Shown piece after piece: positions 1 to 10,101 of a stretch of 64,000 nucleotides of DNA. The translations under genes were made by a program, and so were the position numbers. The notes below the pieces were generated by a model, which was not told the origin of the DNA, did no database searches, and saw nothing but the letters and a program-made list of their open reading frames with translations. Source of the stretch: Prochlorococcus sp. AG-402-K04 (GTDB lineage: Bacteria; Cyanobacteriota; Cyanobacteriia; PCC-6307; Cyanobiaceae); NCBI GenBank assembly GCA_003216895.1, contig QCID01000002.1:62001-126000 (forward strand), written 5' to 3'. The stretch's first letter is position 1. Each line of letters starts with the position of its first letter.

Positions 1-20
1 TAACTAATTAATAGTTCCAT

Positions 21-476
21 ATGAATCTCACAATAATTCAACTTCGGACTATGCATTTAAATGATTGCATAGATCTGGACCAAAAATCATTAAATGGTCT
101 TTGGACAAGATCTCAATGGCAAAGAGAACTTACTGACCCTAAAAGGATTGCTTTAGGACTCATAGAGATTGAAACTAAAAAACTTTTAGGCTTATGTTCA
201 GCCTGGTTAGTAATCGACGAGCTACAAATAACTTTTTTAGCTGTGCATCCCTTACACCAAAGGAAGGGACTAGGGAAATTTCTTTTATCAGACTTAATCA
301 AACGTTCAAAATCACTTCAAACAAATCACATACATTTAGAAGTTAAAGAAAATAACGAACCAGCTAAAGCATTTTACAAAGCAATGGGCTTCAAAACAGT
401 AGGTAATAGATCTAATTTTTATAAGGATGGAAGTGATGCTCTAATACTCAAAAAAGAAAGTCTTAACAAATCATAA
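21..476 (+). CDS. rimI: GNAT acetyltransferase, RimI-like
   Basis: This 151-residue protein is a GNAT-fold N-acetyltransferase. RimI enzymes acetylate the N-terminal alanine of ribosomal protein S18, using acetyl-CoA in the cytoplasm. The acetyl-CoA pyrophosphate loop is visible as QRKGLG (residues 80-85), preceded by the beta-4 segment FLAVHP. The family's C-terminal segment follows at residues 111-124 (NNEPAKAFYKAMGF). The length is normal for RimI. It lies 188 bp upstream of clpC on the same strand. The fold is certain; the exact substrate (S18 or another protein N-terminus) is inferred from similarity to RimI. Confidence 0.8.
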   Translation: MNLTIIQLRTMHLNDCIDLDQKSLNGLWTRSQWQRELTDPKRIALGLIEIETKKLLGLCSAWLVIDELQITFLAVHPLHQRKGLGKFLLSDLIKRSKSLQTNHIHLEVKENNEPAKAFYKAMGFKTVGNRSNFYKDGSDALILKKESLNKS

Positions 477-488
477 AAACAATATTTA

Positions 489-610
489 TGTACGGTTAAC
501 CGAAATCCAAAAACAAATAAATAGTCTGTCATTGCATCAAATAATACTTTTAATTATTTTTCAATGAACACTTAATATTTATCCTTTATAAAAAAAAACC
601 TAACCGTACA
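489..610. repeat. Separated 10-bp inverted repeat upstream of clpC
   Basis: TGTACGGTTA at 489-498 recurs as its exact reverse complement TAACCGTACA at 601-610, 102 bp away. The left arm overlaps a perfect 10-bp palindrome CGGTTAACCG (493-502). Both lie in the rimI-clpC gap, the right arm 54 bp before the clpC start. They could be two operator half-sites or copies of one binding site, but no known regulator is recognised. Confidence 0.35.
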
Positions 611-664
611 CATTTCACTCTTAACCCTGATAAATTAGACTAAATAGTTAATGGCAAAAGCTAA

Positions 665-3232
665 ATGTTTGAGAGGTTTACAGAAAAGGCAATAAAAGTG
701 ATCATGCTTGCTCAGGAGGAGGCAAGGCGCCTTGGACATAATTTTGTTGGAACGGAACAAATCCTTTTGGGGCTTATAGGAGAAGGCACTGGTGTAGCGG
801 CTAAAGTTCTTAAATCGATGGGGGTCAACCTTAAAGATTCAAGAGTAGAAGTTGAAAAAATAATTGGAAGAGGTTCAGGATTCGTTGCAGTAGAGATTCC
901 CTTTACACCAAGAGCGAAAAGAGTACTAGAACTCTCACTAGAAGAAGCTCGTCAATTAGGTCACAATTATATTGGAACTGAACATTTATTACTAGGACTA
1001 ATCAGAGAAGGAGAGGGAGTCGCTGCAAGAGTTCTAGAAAATCTGGGAGTTGATTTAACTAAAGTCAGGACACAAGTTGTTCGAATGCTTGGTGAAACAG
1101 CTGAAGTTACAACAGGGGCAGGTTCGTCTAAAGGGTCGGCTAAAACGGCAACTCTTGACGAATTCGGAACTAACCTTACTCAACTAGCGACTGAATCAAA
1201 GCTTGACCCAGTAGTGGGAAGGCATTCAGAAATTGATCGTGTAATACAGATATTGGGAAGAAGGACAAAAAACAATCCTGTCTTAATTGGAGAGCCAGGA
1301 GTGGGCAAAACAGCTATTGCAGAAGGACTAGCTCAGAGAATTCAACAAGGTAATATTCCTGACATCCTTGAAGAAAAAAGAGTATTAACTCTTGATATAG
1401 GTTTACTTGTAGCTGGAACTAAATATAGAGGTGAATTTGAAGAAAGATTAAAAAAAATAATGGAAGAAATTAAATCTGCTGGAAACGTAATTTTAGTTAT
1501 AGACGAAGTTCATACACTAATTGGTGCAGGAGCTGCTGAGGGAGCAATTGACGCTGCAAACATATTAAAACCTGCTTTAGCTCGAGGAGAACTTCAATGT
1601 ATTGGAGCTACAACTCTTGATGAGTATCGAAAGCATATTGAAAGAGATGCTGCATTAGAGCGAAGATTCCAACCTGTAATGATTGGAGAGCCCTCAATCA
1701 AAGATACAATTGAAATTCTAAAAGGACTAAGAGAAAGATATGAGCAACATCACAGGTTGAAGATTACTGATGAAGCGCTGGATGCTGCAGCAAATCTTGG
1801 AGACAGGTACATCTCTGATCGTTTTTTGCCTGATAAAGCTATAGACCTAATAGACGAAGCAGGTAGTAGGGTCAGATTACTCAATTCCAAATTGCCTCCT
1901 GAAGCAAAAGAAGTTGATAAAGAATTAAGGCAAATACAAAAAAGTAAAGAAGAAGCAGTAAGAGATCAAAATTTCACCCAAGCAGGAGAACTTAGAGAAA
2001 AAGAAGTTGAACTTCGAGATAAAATTAGAAATCTTTTGCAAAATATAAGACAAAAAACTTCTTCAAACGAGAATCCCGATCCTAATAATATTAAAGAAAA
2101 AAATAACCAAACTTCAGACCAAGTAATTACTCAGACTGACGAGTCAAAAGTTGCTCAACCTGTCGTCAATGAAGAAGATATTGCTCATATTGTTGCATCA
2201 TGGACTGGCGTTCCAGTTCAGAAATTAACTGAAAGTGAATCAGTCAAACTCCTCAACATGGAAGATACATTGCATCAAAGACTCATTGGTCAAGACGAAG
2301 CTGTAAAAGCTGTTTCAAAAGCAATTAGGAGAGCAAGAGTAGGCCTTAAGAATCCAAATAGACCAATTGCTAGTTTTATTTTTTCTGGTCCTACAGGGGT
2401 AGGGAAAACTGAACTTACTAAAGCCTTAGCGGCCTATTTCTTTGGTAGTGAAGAAGCAATGATACGTTTAGATATGTCTGAATTTATGGAAAGACATACT
2501 GTTAGTAAATTAATAGGATCTCCTCCTGGTTATGTAGGTTTCAATGAAGGTGGACAATTAACAGAAGCTGTGAGGAGGCGTCCATATACAGTTGTTTTAT
2601 TTGATGAAATAGAAAAAGCTCATCCAGATGTATTTAATCTTCTCCTTCAATTGCTAGAGGAAGGAAGATTAACTGATTCAAAAGGAAGAACAGTTGATTT
2701 TAAAAACACTTTAATAATAATGACTTCTAATATCGGATCTAAAGTTATAGAAAAAGGAGGCGGCGGATTGGGATTTGAATTCTCAGGAGAAAATTTAGAA
2801 GACACCCAATATAATAGAATTAAATCATTAGTAAATGAAGAACTAAAGCAGTATTTCCGACCTGAATTTCTTAATAGATTGGATGAAATAATTGTATTCA
2901 GACAACTTTCTAGAAACGAAGTTAAAGACATCGCAGAAATTATGTTGAAAGAAGTATTTTTAAGGATAAAAGAGAAAGGTATATCATTAACTGTGTCAGA
3001 TGGTTTCAAAGAAAGGTTAGTTGAAGAAGGATACAATCCATCTTATGGAGCAAGACCGTTAAGAAGAGCAGTAATGAGGTTGTTAGAAGATAGCCTTGCT
3101 GAAGAAGTTTTATCTGGAAGGATAAAAGATGGAGACAAAGCGGAGGTGGATATTGATGAAAGTAAAAAAGTAATTGTTAAACATCTTGGAAAAGATAGTT
3201 CCAAACCAGAATTAGCAGGTGCGGCCGTTTAA
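665..3232 (+). CDS. clpC: ATP-dependent Clp protease ATPase subunit ClpC
   Basis: ClpC is a hexameric AAA+ unfoldase of 855 residues that feeds substrates into the ClpP-type protease. Two Clp N repeats occupy residues 1-145. The first AAA module has Walker A GEPGVGKT (209-216) and Walker B VILVIDE (275-281). A UVR-like coiled motif follows at about 420-455, then the second AAA module with Walker A GPTGVGKT (575-582). Full length and the UVR motif separate it from ClpB. Residues 461-498 form a hydrophilic Asn/Gln/Lys-rich linker before the second module. It is cytoplasmic and essential in cyanobacteria where this has been tested. Confidence 0.97.
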   Translation: MFERFTEKAIKVIMLAQEEARRLGHNFVGTEQILLGLIGEGTGVAAKVLKSMGVNLKDSRVEVEKIIGRGSGFVAVEIPFTPRAKRVLELSLEEARQLGHNYIGTEHLLLGLIREGEGVAARVLENLGVDLTKVRTQVVRMLGETAEVTTGAGSSKGSAKTATLDEFGTNLTQLATESKLDPVVGRHSEIDRVIQILGRRTKNNPVLIGEPGVGKTAIAEGLAQRIQQGNIPDILEEKRVLTLDIGLLVAGTKYRGEFEERLKKIMEEIKSAGNVILVIDEVHTLIGAGAAEGAIDAANILKPALARGELQCIGATTLDEYRKHIERDAALERRFQPVMIGEPSIKDTIEILKGLRERYEQHHRLKITDEALDAAANLGDRYISDRFLPDKAIDLIDEAGSRVRLLNSKLPPEAKEVDKELRQIQKSKEEAVRDQNFTQAGELREKEVELRDKIRNLLQNIRQKTSSNENPDPNNIKEKNNQTSDQVITQTDESKVAQPVVNEEDIAHIVASWTGVPVQKLTESESVKLLNMEDTLHQRLIGQDEAVKAVSKAIRRARVGLKNPNRPIASFIFSGPTGVGKTELTKALAAYFFGSEEAMIRLDMSEFMERHTVSKLIGSPPGYVGFNEGGQLTEAVRRRPYTVVLFDEIEKAHPDVFNLLLQLLEEGRLTDSKGRTVDFKNTLIIMTSNIGSKVIEKGGGGLGFEFSGENLEDTQYNRIKSLVNEELKQYFRPEFLNRLDEIIVFRQLSRNEVKDIAEIMLKEVFLRIKEKGISLTVSDGFKERLVEEGYNPSYGARPLRRAVMRLLEDSLAEEVLSGRIKDGDKAEVDIDESKKVIVKHLGKDSSKPELAGAAV

Positions 3233-3252
3233 CTTTTAAATAAAATTGTTTA

Positions 3253-4371
3253 ATGTATATCAATAATCACAGTATTTCACCTTCAAAGGTTGTTAGAGGT
3301 GAGGATGCTTGGAAAAAATCTATAAATCTTATAACTAAATTATGCAGAAGGCCTTTGATAATCGGTAGAAGCAGTTTTACGAAAAAAATTAGAAGTTCCT
3401 TCAAAAAAGATCTTCTCTTAGAGGGTATTCAATCAATATCACTTGAATTAGATCATGATTGTTGTGAGTTAGATATCCAAAAGGCATGTTTAATATCAAA
3501 AAATAACAATTGCGACGGGATTATTGCAGCAGGAGGAGGGAAAGTACTAGACGCAGGAAAGTTAATTGCTGATTTGCTTAACATCAACTGCATTACTGTG
3601 CCTTTGAGTGCTTCTACATGTGCTGGATGGACTGCTTTATCTAATATTTATACCCCCGATGGCAAATTCTTAAAAGATGTAACTTTAAAAAGCTGCCCAA
3701 ACTTATTGATCTTTGATCACAACATTGTTAGAGCCGCCCCGCAAAGAACACTTGCAAGCGGCATAGCAGATGCTGTCGCGAAATGGTATGAGTCATCCTT
3801 AACAAGCATTACAAGTCAGGATGGTTTTGTTCAACAAGCAGTTCAGATGGCACGAGTCTTACGAGATCAATTATTTTTAAATGGATACAACGCTTTCTTA
3901 GATCCACTAAGTAATTCTTGGGAAACTGTTGCAGAAGGATGTGCTCTTACTGCCGGAATAATAGGAGGGCTTGGGGGTGCTAAATGCAGAACAGCTGCAG
4001 CGCATCCCATTCACAACGGATTAACACAACTTACATACACAAACAAACCACTTCATGGGGAACTTGTTGGATTTGGCCTGCTAGTACAATTACATCTAGA
4101 AGAGCAAAATTCAAACAGTCAACTACCAAAACAAGCTAAGTCACAACTTTTAAATTTCTTCTCTCAACTAAATCTTCCTATTTCACTTGAATCTATTTGT
4201 CTTAGAGATATGAGCTCGAACGAACTACATAAAGCCTGTAAATTTGCCTGCGATGATAACTCTGACATACATCAATTACCTTTCAAAATTTATGAAAAAG
4301 ATCTTTTAGAAGCAATTCAAAGTTTTCAATTCTTGCCTACTAGCTCCAAAATAGGAATAAATAATACTTAA
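3253..4371 (+). CDS. Iron-containing alcohol/glycerol dehydrogenase family protein
   Basis: This 372-residue protein belongs to the Fe-ADH/glycerol dehydrogenase (GldA-like) family. These enzymes oxidise small polyols or reduce carbonyls with NAD(P). The nucleotide-binding glycine run is at GIIAAGGGKVLD (89-100). The three expected metal ligands can be placed at Asp173 (SGIADAV), His254 (HPIHNGL) and His268 (LHGELVGF). The gene begins 20 bp after clpC and ends 5 bp before the next gene, so it is probably part of one transcript. The fold and metal site are well supported. The true substrate is unknown, and relatives include glycerol-1-phosphate dehydrogenase types. Confidence 0.8.
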   Translation: MYINNHSISPSKVVRGEDAWKKSINLITKLCRRPLIIGRSSFTKKIRSSFKKDLLLEGIQSISLELDHDCCELDIQKACLISKNNNCDGIIAAGGGKVLDAGKLIADLLNINCITVPLSASTCAGWTALSNIYTPDGKFLKDVTLKSCPNLLIFDHNIVRAAPQRTLASGIADAVAKWYESSLTSITSQDGFVQQAVQMARVLRDQLFLNGYNAFLDPLSNSWETVAEGCALTAGIIGGLGGAKCRTAAAHPIHNGLTQLTYTNKPLHGELVGFGLLVQLHLEEQNSNSQLPKQAKSQLLNFFSQLNLPISLESICLRDMSSNELHKACKFACDDNSDIHQLPFKIYEKDLLEAIQSFQFLPTSSKIGINNT

Positions 4372-4376
4372 GGGCA

Positions 4377-5297
4377 TTGAATAAAGAAGTAAATAAAAAT
4401 ATAGACAATACAATTGCTATAAAGGAATATATCAATGACATAAGGAATAAACTTATTGACAAACAAGCAAGTAATCTTTTTGAAAATCTTCAATGGATAC
4501 CACTAGATAATATTTCACCTAATAAATCTGATTTGTTTCCAACGGTGTTAACAGGTAAAGGAGAAAGAATTCTTCTCATACATGGATTTGATAGCTGCTT
4601 TCTTGAATACAGACGTCTAACACCAATTCTAAAAAAGAATAATCAATTAATTATTCCGGATCTATATGGATTTGGCTTTTGTCCGAGATCAAATGGGAAC
4701 AAATATGGATTTAAATATATAATGAAACATTTAAATTCTATTTTAAATTATTTCTCAAAGAATAAACCCATAGGAGTAATAGGTGCCTCAATGGGCGGGG
4801 CTTTAGCTCTAGAACTTGCCAGACAAAACCCAAATAAAGTAAGTAATTTACTACTTTTATCCCCAGCAGGTTTAGCAGGCAAAAACCCAAAAATACCATG
4901 GCCCTTTAATTATTTTGGGACCTTTTTCCTTCGTCAACCTTTTGTTCGTAGGGGATTATGTAAACAGGCATTTGCGGATCCAACAAATAGCGTAGGTCCT
5001 GCAGAAGAACAAATAGCCTCCATACATCTAAAAGTTCCTGGTTGGCAATCATCTCTAGCAGATTTCGCGGCAGATGGGGGGGTATCTGATTGCGGACTCC
5101 CAAAACCCACACAACCTCTTAAAATAATTTTTGGCAAACATGACAGAATTATTCCTAAAAATGAAAAGGAAGAAACTAAAAGTATCTATAATTCAAACAT
5201 AGAAATAGCAACAAATTCAGGACATCTTCCACATTTAGAAGAGCCAGAATTAGTTGCTAGTGCATGGGAAAAATTAAAAAGAAACAATGATAGATAA
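4377..5297 (+). CDS. Alpha/beta hydrolase
   Basis: This is a 306-residue alpha/beta-hydrolase fold protein starting at TTG, 5 bp after the upstream stop. The oxyanion-hole motif is LLIHGFDS (67-73). The nucleophile elbow GASMGG places the catalytic serine at 138. The likely acid is Asp256 (FGKHDRIIP) and the likely base His283 (NSGHLPHLEEPE), so the triad is complete. It has no signal peptide. The next gene overlaps its 3' end by 11 bp, which indicates translational coupling with the DUF2993 protein and a possible lipid-related role. The substrate cannot be read from the sequence. Confidence 0.82.
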   Translation: MNKEVNKNIDNTIAIKEYINDIRNKLIDKQASNLFENLQWIPLDNISPNKSDLFPTVLTGKGERILLIHGFDSCFLEYRRLTPILKKNNQLIIPDLYGFGFCPRSNGNKYGFKYIMKHLNSILNYFSKNKPIGVIGASMGGALALELARQNPNKVSNLLLLSPAGLAGKNPKIPWPFNYFGTFFLRQPFVRRGLCKQAFADPTNSVGPAEEQIASIHLKVPGWQSSLADFAADGGVSDCGLPKPTQPLKIIFGKHDRIIPKNEKEETKSIYNSNIEIATNSGHLPHLEEPELVASAWEKLKRNNDR

Positions 5298-5919
5298 ACG
5301 TATTAAAGGAAAAGGAATTCTTACGAAATTATTAGAGAATAGTGTAAGGATCTTACTCATAAAAGAGTGTGAAAAGATTGACAATCTTAAAATAGATATT
5401 ACCTCCAGTTCCACTCAAATCATTAAAGGACAAATACAAAAAATCAATATCATTGCTGAAAATATATATTTTAAAGATCTTACATTCGATGAATTCGAAT
5501 TAGAAGCCAATCATCTTCAAATAAATTTGAAATTACTAAATAAAAAAATATACTTTAAAAACAATCCTATATTTAAATTCAAGATTTCATTATCTCAAAA
5601 CTCACTAAGAAAAATTTTATCGTCTAAAAGTTGGAATTGGATTGGAAATATTATTAGCAAAGAAATTTTAGACCAAGAGAAATTAGAAGATATAAAAATC
5701 AGAAATGATCAATTATTAATGAAAACTTCTAAAGACAGTATCACTCTTAATCGAGAAAAATTAATTAGAATTAAAACAGAACAAGGTAAAGTATTTTTAG
5801 AGAATAAAATCTTCAATAAGGTAATCAAAATACCGATTGAAGATAAAATATATATAAAAGATGTAATAATAGAAAATAATTTAATTAATATTTTCGCAAA
5901 TTCATCTATTAGTTTTTAA
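5287..5919 (+). CDS. DUF2993 (LmeA-like) protein
   Basis: The gene encodes 210 residues and overlaps the upstream hydrolase by 11 bp. The pattern of alternating hydrophobic residues, with phrases such as KIDNLKIDITSSSTQIIKGQ and DLTFDEFELEANHLQINLK, matches cyanobacterial DUF2993 proteins. That family includes the mycobacterial phospholipid-binding protein LmeA. No transmembrane segment or clear signal peptide is visible. It is convergent with cdsA, 6 bp away. The family assignment rests on recalled sequence pattern; a role in lipid handling is inference. Confidence 0.65.
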   Translation: MIDKRIKGKGILTKLLENSVRILLIKECEKIDNLKIDITSSSTQIIKGQIQKINIIAENIYFKDLTFDEFELEANHLQINLKLLNKKIYFKNNPIFKFKISLSQNSLRKILSSKSWNWIGNIISKEILDQEKLEDIKIRNDQLLMKTSKDSITLNREKLIRIKTEQGKVFLENKIFNKVIKIPIEDKIYIKDVIIENNLINIFANSSISF

Positions 5920-5925
5920 TTATTT

Positions 5926-6813
5926 TCAAGAAATAACTAATGGTGATAATAAACGCACTATGTAAAATACAATTGCTGGAGTAAATAAATAACTATCTAT
6001 TCTATCAAGAATACCTCCATGACCAGGTAAAAAATTACCTGAATCTTTTAATCCAGCATTTCTCTTCAACATCGATTCTGTAAGGTCGCCAACCAAAGAA
6101 AACAAAGCAACTAAAACACCAATAAATATTCCAATAAATATTCCAAATTCCCATCTAAGTAGATATCCAAAAAAGGCTCCTATTAATATTGAAACTAACA
6201 ATCCACCAATAACACCCTCAATAGTCTTAGAAGGTGAAATTGGGGATAATGAGTGATTGCCAAATTTCTTGCCTATATAAAAAGATCCTATATCAAATCC
6301 AACAATCATAAAGCATGTAGAAAAAGTTATCAACATGCCAAAAGTAATAGATGATGACCAATCAGTTGGAATTAAGTTTACGTTATTTGTTAAATCAGTC
6401 TCTAAAAGATTTCTCAATTTAATCCAGTGACTTGGCAAAAAGCCTAAATAAAATAATCCAAATATTGATGCTGCAACATCAGCAATGGAACCAGTAACAG
6501 GTTGTAGCAACAACCAACCACAAATAGCCGCTCCAGACAATGGCAAAATAGCATCTGATATTTCAATAGAAATATATCCAAGAGAAGATAATTGAGTGAA
6601 GAAAAGTAAGATTTGACAGGCTAATAATGTTGTCTTAGTAGCTGGTCTTATTCCAGTAAATTCTGCCATCCTAAAAAACTCTAAAAGAGCTAAATGAACA
6701 ATTAAACTTATTGAAATAGAAAACCACCAATTACCAAGAGAGACTATTAAAAAGCCAAAAGCTCCGACCAGAATACCACTTAATAATCTCTTTCTTGAAA
6801 CAGATAAAAACAT
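5926..6813 (-). CDS. cdsA: Phosphatidate cytidylyltransferase
   Basis: CdsA makes CDP-diacylglycerol from CTP and phosphatidic acid, the precursor of phosphatidylglycerol, which is essential for photosystems. The 295-residue protein is polytopic, with about eight hydrophobic segments. The C-terminal CdsA signature is intact: SMLKRNAGLKDSGNFLPGHG followed by GILDRIDS, with the expected Lys-Arg, Lys-Asp, His-Gly-Gly and Asp-Arg-x-Asp residues. It also carries the upstream SKTIEG motif. It lies downstream of the decarboxylase gene on the same strand after a 97-bp gap, and its role is confidently assigned. Confidence 0.95.
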   Translation of the reverse strand: MFLSVSRKRLLSGILVGAFGFLIVSLGNWWFSISISLIVHLALLEFFRMAEFTGIRPATKTTLLACQILLFFTQLSSLGYISIEISDAILPLSGAAICGWLLLQPVTGSIADVAASIFGLFYLGFLPSHWIKLRNLLETDLTNNVNLIPTDWSSSITFGMLITFSTCFMIVGFDIGSFYIGKKFGNHSLSPISPSKTIEGVIGGLLVSILIGAFFGYLLRWEFGIFIGIFIGVLVALFSLVGDLTESMLKRNAGLKDSGNFLPGHGGILDRIDSYLFTPAIVFYIVRLLSPLVIS

Positions 6814-6910
6814 TAAATTAGATGAAAAAATATAGTTTTCTTTTACAAAACATACTTAAAGGGTTTATTAATAATAAATTTCATTATAGCGGATAAGTAG
6901 ATACTATTAA

Positions 6911-8305
6911 TCAAGAAATAACTCTAACAAAATCAGAGATTTGCTCTGGCCAAAAGTTTTTTTGCTCTATCAACCAATCAACACGAGCCTCATCCAAAAT
7001 TTCACCAGGAATCAACAAAGGTATTCCAGGAGGATAAGGGCAAACCATCTCAACAGAAATCCTTCCTATTGCATCCTGTAAATTGACCTTCTCAAAATTC
7101 GATCCCCAAGCAAAAGAACATGGCTTATGTGGCTTAGAAACGATATCAAAAGGTGGTCTTTTAAAAAAACAAGATTTTTGTTGACCAAATGATGTAAGTA
7201 TTTCATTCCAAATTCTTACAAATCTTTTTCCTAATCTTTTGTGAGATGAGAACCCAAGACAAAAAGTTAATGTTCCTGGCTCAGCCAATTCACCAATTAT
7301 TCTTTTTTCTATAAACTTTTTATCCACCTCAATTCCGCTCAAACCATATTTTGACGTGTGAAGAATGATTTTTAGTGGATCACTGTTTTTAAGTAGAGGA
7401 ATTTCATTATTAATTAAAAAATCTCTTAATAGCTCAGCCTCATCAATACGTGATTTCAACTTCTTTTGCCCTTTAGAAGAAATAAGTTCCTTTATTGCAC
7501 TTTCACAAGAAGCTAATAATAAAGAACTTGGGCTTGAAGTTTGAAGAAACTCAATACTTCTTTCGATTTTAAATGGATCGACCTTGTCACCTTGTGACAA
7601 TAAAACTGCGGATTGAACTAATCCTGGTGCAGATTTATGGAGAGAGTGGACAACAAGATCAGCACCAAAAGAGATAGCTGACTTAGGTAAATCTGGTCTT
7701 ATTTGACTTATTAGGTAAGCGCCATGCGCCTCGTCTACCAACACTGGTAATGAATGTGAATGAATCTCACCAATCAGAGATTCCATATCTGCAGAATAGC
7801 CTTGATATGTTGGATTAACTAAAACTACCGCCGCTATATCCTCTTCAAATTCCTTTGCTTTTTTAAAAACCCTCTTAAGCCATTTTTTATCAAAAACATT
7901 GGCATGCCCTCGATCAGTTAAATAAGGGACATCAAAAAGTAATGGTATTAAGCCTCCAAAGAGACATGCTTGAATACAGCTTTTATGTATATTCCTTGGC
8001 ATGAGAACAGCTTGACCAGGACGAGCTAGCGCAAGCAATGAACTTTGAAGTAAACCCGTTGCTCCGTTAACTCCATACCAACATCTATCAACACCCAATT
8101 CATTGGCAGAAAACTTTTGACTGTCTGCTATTGCTCCTTCACTAATCAATGGCCCCCCAATCTCAAAAAGTTCAGGCAAATCCCAAATACCTGGTCTTAA
8201 CTTAAGTAAGGTTTTTATCTTTTTGGGGAGCGCATTCCCTCGCCCATGAGCTGGCAAGAAAAGATTTTCGCTTCTATTGGCAGAAAGCAAGTTAAAAAGC
8301 CCCAT
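6911..8305 (-). CDS. Fold-type I Orn/Lys/Arg decarboxylase family protein
   Basis: This PLP-dependent enzyme of the Orn/Lys/Arg decarboxylase major-domain family decarboxylates a basic amino acid to a polyamine precursor. I chose the ATG at 8305 (464 residues) over a TTG three codons upstream. The N-terminal family motif LFLPAHGRG is at 15-23, DEAH (191-194) contacts the cofactor, and the Schiff-base lysine is Lys224 in VVHSLHKSAPG. The protein lacks the response-regulator-like wing domain of enterobacterial inducible decarboxylases, as usual in cyanobacteria. Arginine or lysine is the likeliest substrate, but the sequence does not decide between them. Confidence 0.85.
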   Translation of the reverse strand: MGLFNLLSANRSENLFLPAHGRGNALPKKIKTLLKLRPGIWDLPELFEIGGPLISEGAIADSQKFSANELGVDRCWYGVNGATGLLQSSLLALARPGQAVLMPRNIHKSCIQACLFGGLIPLLFDVPYLTDRGHANVFDKKWLKRVFKKAKEFEEDIAAVVLVNPTYQGYSADMESLIGEIHSHSLPVLVDEAHGAYLISQIRPDLPKSAISFGADLVVHSLHKSAPGLVQSAVLLSQGDKVDPFKIERSIEFLQTSSPSSLLLASCESAIKELISSKGQKKLKSRIDEAELLRDFLINNEIPLLKNSDPLKIILHTSKYGLSGIEVDKKFIEKRIIGELAEPGTLTFCLGFSSHKRLGKRFVRIWNEILTSFGQQKSCFFKRPPFDIVSKPHKPCSFAWGSNFEKVNLQDAIGRISVEMVCPYPPGIPLLIPGEILDEARVDWLIEQKNFWPEQISDFVRVIS

Positions 8306-8405
8306 TGAATACAAGGATTACCTAAAGTCAATCTAGTTAAATTAATCAGTAAGCAAATCCAAAGAACTTCTTAGAGGTGTAGCTAAAAGAACTTATGATG
8401 TATTC

Positions 8406-10052
8406 ATGAAATACGATTTCAAAAGAGATTTAATTTGGTTAATTTCCAGGCCGTGGATATTGCTGCCTAGATTTATTCAGATAGTCGGCGCAATATCACT
8501 TTTATTAATAAGACTGATTTTTCAAGGTTCAAGTAATGAAGAGAAAACTCAGAAAAATCTAGCTAAATTTTTACTTAAAACACTTATTGGCCTAGGACCC
8601 TGTTTTATAAAAGTAGGTCAAGCACTTTCAACTAGGCCAGATCTAATAAGAAAAGATTGGCTGGAGGAATTAACAAATTTACAAGATAATTTACCCTCAT
8701 TTTCCCATGAAAAAGCACTTGAAATTATTGAAAATGAGCTAGGTCGACCTGCAGCTGAACTTTTTGAAGAATTTCCTTCTAAACCAATAGCTTCAGCCAG
8801 CCTTGGACAGGTTTATAAAGCAAAGTTAACTAGCAATTATTGGGTAGCTGTAAAAGTTCAGAGGCCTCTCCTTATTTTTAACATTAGAAGAGATATAGTA
8901 ATTATAAAAATACTTGGTGTTCTTAGTGCACCAATACTTCCATTAAATCTTGGGTTTGGATTAGGTGAAATAATAGATGAGTTTGGAAGAAGTTTATTTG
9001 ATGAAGTAGATTATAAAAAAGAAGCTAATAATGCTGAAAAATTTTCTACTCTATTCCACAACAATAAGTCAGTAACGATTCCAAAAGTAGAAAAACATTT
9101 ATCATCAGTAAAAGTATTAACTACAAGCTGGATCAATGGTACAAAATTAAAAGATAGAAATGAATTAGTTATAAATAATTTAAATCCATCAAAAATCATT
9201 AGAACTGGTGTTATCAGTGGAATACAGCAATTATTAGAGTTTGGATACTTTCATGCAGATCCTCATCCAGGAAATATGTTTGCCCTTGAAGGTCATAATG
9301 GTGATTTAGGAAATATAGCTTACGTAGATTTCGGTATGATGGACTCAATTTCAGAGGAAGATAGGCTGACTCTTACTGGTGCAATTGTCCATCTGATAAA
9401 TAATGATTTTGATGCTGTTGCAAAAGATTTTCAAAAGCTAGGATTTTTAAATAAAGATCAAGACCTTAAACCTCTAATACCTGTTCTCAAGGAAGTTCTT
9501 GGAAGTGCAATTGGTAAAGATGTTGCATCTTTTAATTTCAAAGAAATTACCAATAAATTCTCCGAACTAATGTTTGATTACCCCTTTAGGGTCCCCGCAA
9601 GATTTGCTTTAATTATCAGAGCAGTAATAAGCCAAGAAGGACTTGCTCTACGCTTAGATCCCGATTTCAAAATCATAGACCTAGCTTATCCTTATGTGGC
9701 GAAAAGATTACTGACTTCAGATACTAATGAGATGATAAATATATTATTAGATGTTATATTTGATCAAAAAGGGCACATAAGAGTTGAGCGAATAGAGAAT
9801 TTATTTGATGTACTAGTTCAAGACTCAAGCACACCTGCAAAAGAGCTGATTCCAGTAGCTGGTGCTGGTCTAAAGCTCTTAACCAGCTCTAGAGGATCAT
9901 TAATTAGGAAGAATTTATTAATGAGTATTATTAAAGATGAAAGGATAGATACAAAAGATATGAAGCAACTAATCAAACTAGTACGGAAAACATTTAATCC
10001 TCTAAGAATCGCTTCAGGTCTAACAAAACAAAATAATACACAAGTTGCGTAG
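8406..10052 (+). CDS. ABC1/UbiB-family atypical kinase
   Basis: This 548-residue ABC1 (AarF/UbiB) kinase-like protein shows the family's diagnostic motifs: the KxGQ motif in FIKVGQALSTRPD, the Ala-rich nucleotide loop ASASLGQVYKA, AVKVQRP with the ATP-site lysine, HADPHPGN (283-290), and the metal-binding YVDFGMMD. Hydrophobic segments near the N-terminus (about 15-45) suggest membrane association. Family members in chloroplasts and cyanobacteria are linked to prenylquinone or tocopherol metabolism and lipid homeostasis at the thylakoid. It diverges from the decarboxylase across a 100-bp gap. The precise client pathway is unknown. Confidence 0.9.
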   Translation: MKYDFKRDLIWLISRPWILLPRFIQIVGAISLLLIRLIFQGSSNEEKTQKNLAKFLLKTLIGLGPCFIKVGQALSTRPDLIRKDWLEELTNLQDNLPSFSHEKALEIIENELGRPAAELFEEFPSKPIASASLGQVYKAKLTSNYWVAVKVQRPLLIFNIRRDIVIIKILGVLSAPILPLNLGFGLGEIIDEFGRSLFDEVDYKKEANNAEKFSTLFHNNKSVTIPKVEKHLSSVKVLTTSWINGTKLKDRNELVINNLNPSKIIRTGVISGIQQLLEFGYFHADPHPGNMFALEGHNGDLGNIAYVDFGMMDSISEEDRLTLTGAIVHLINNDFDAVAKDFQKLGFLNKDQDLKPLIPVLKEVLGSAIGKDVASFNFKEITNKFSELMFDYPFRVPARFALIIRAVISQEGLALRLDPDFKIIDLAYPYVAKRLLTSDTNEMINILLDVIFDQKGHIRVERIENLFDVLVQDSSTPAKELIPVAGAGLKLLTSSRGSLIRKNLLMSIIKDERIDTKDMKQLIKLVRKTFNPLRIASGLTKQNNTQVA

Positions 10053-10101
10053 ATGATATCTATAAAATATAATATCAAAAAATTTAATTAAAATTAAAAC
10101 C

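Noticed and set aside
2647-3036. 129-codon minus-strand frame inside clpC
   Set aside because: It lies wholly antisense to the conserved second AAA module and has no protein-like features.
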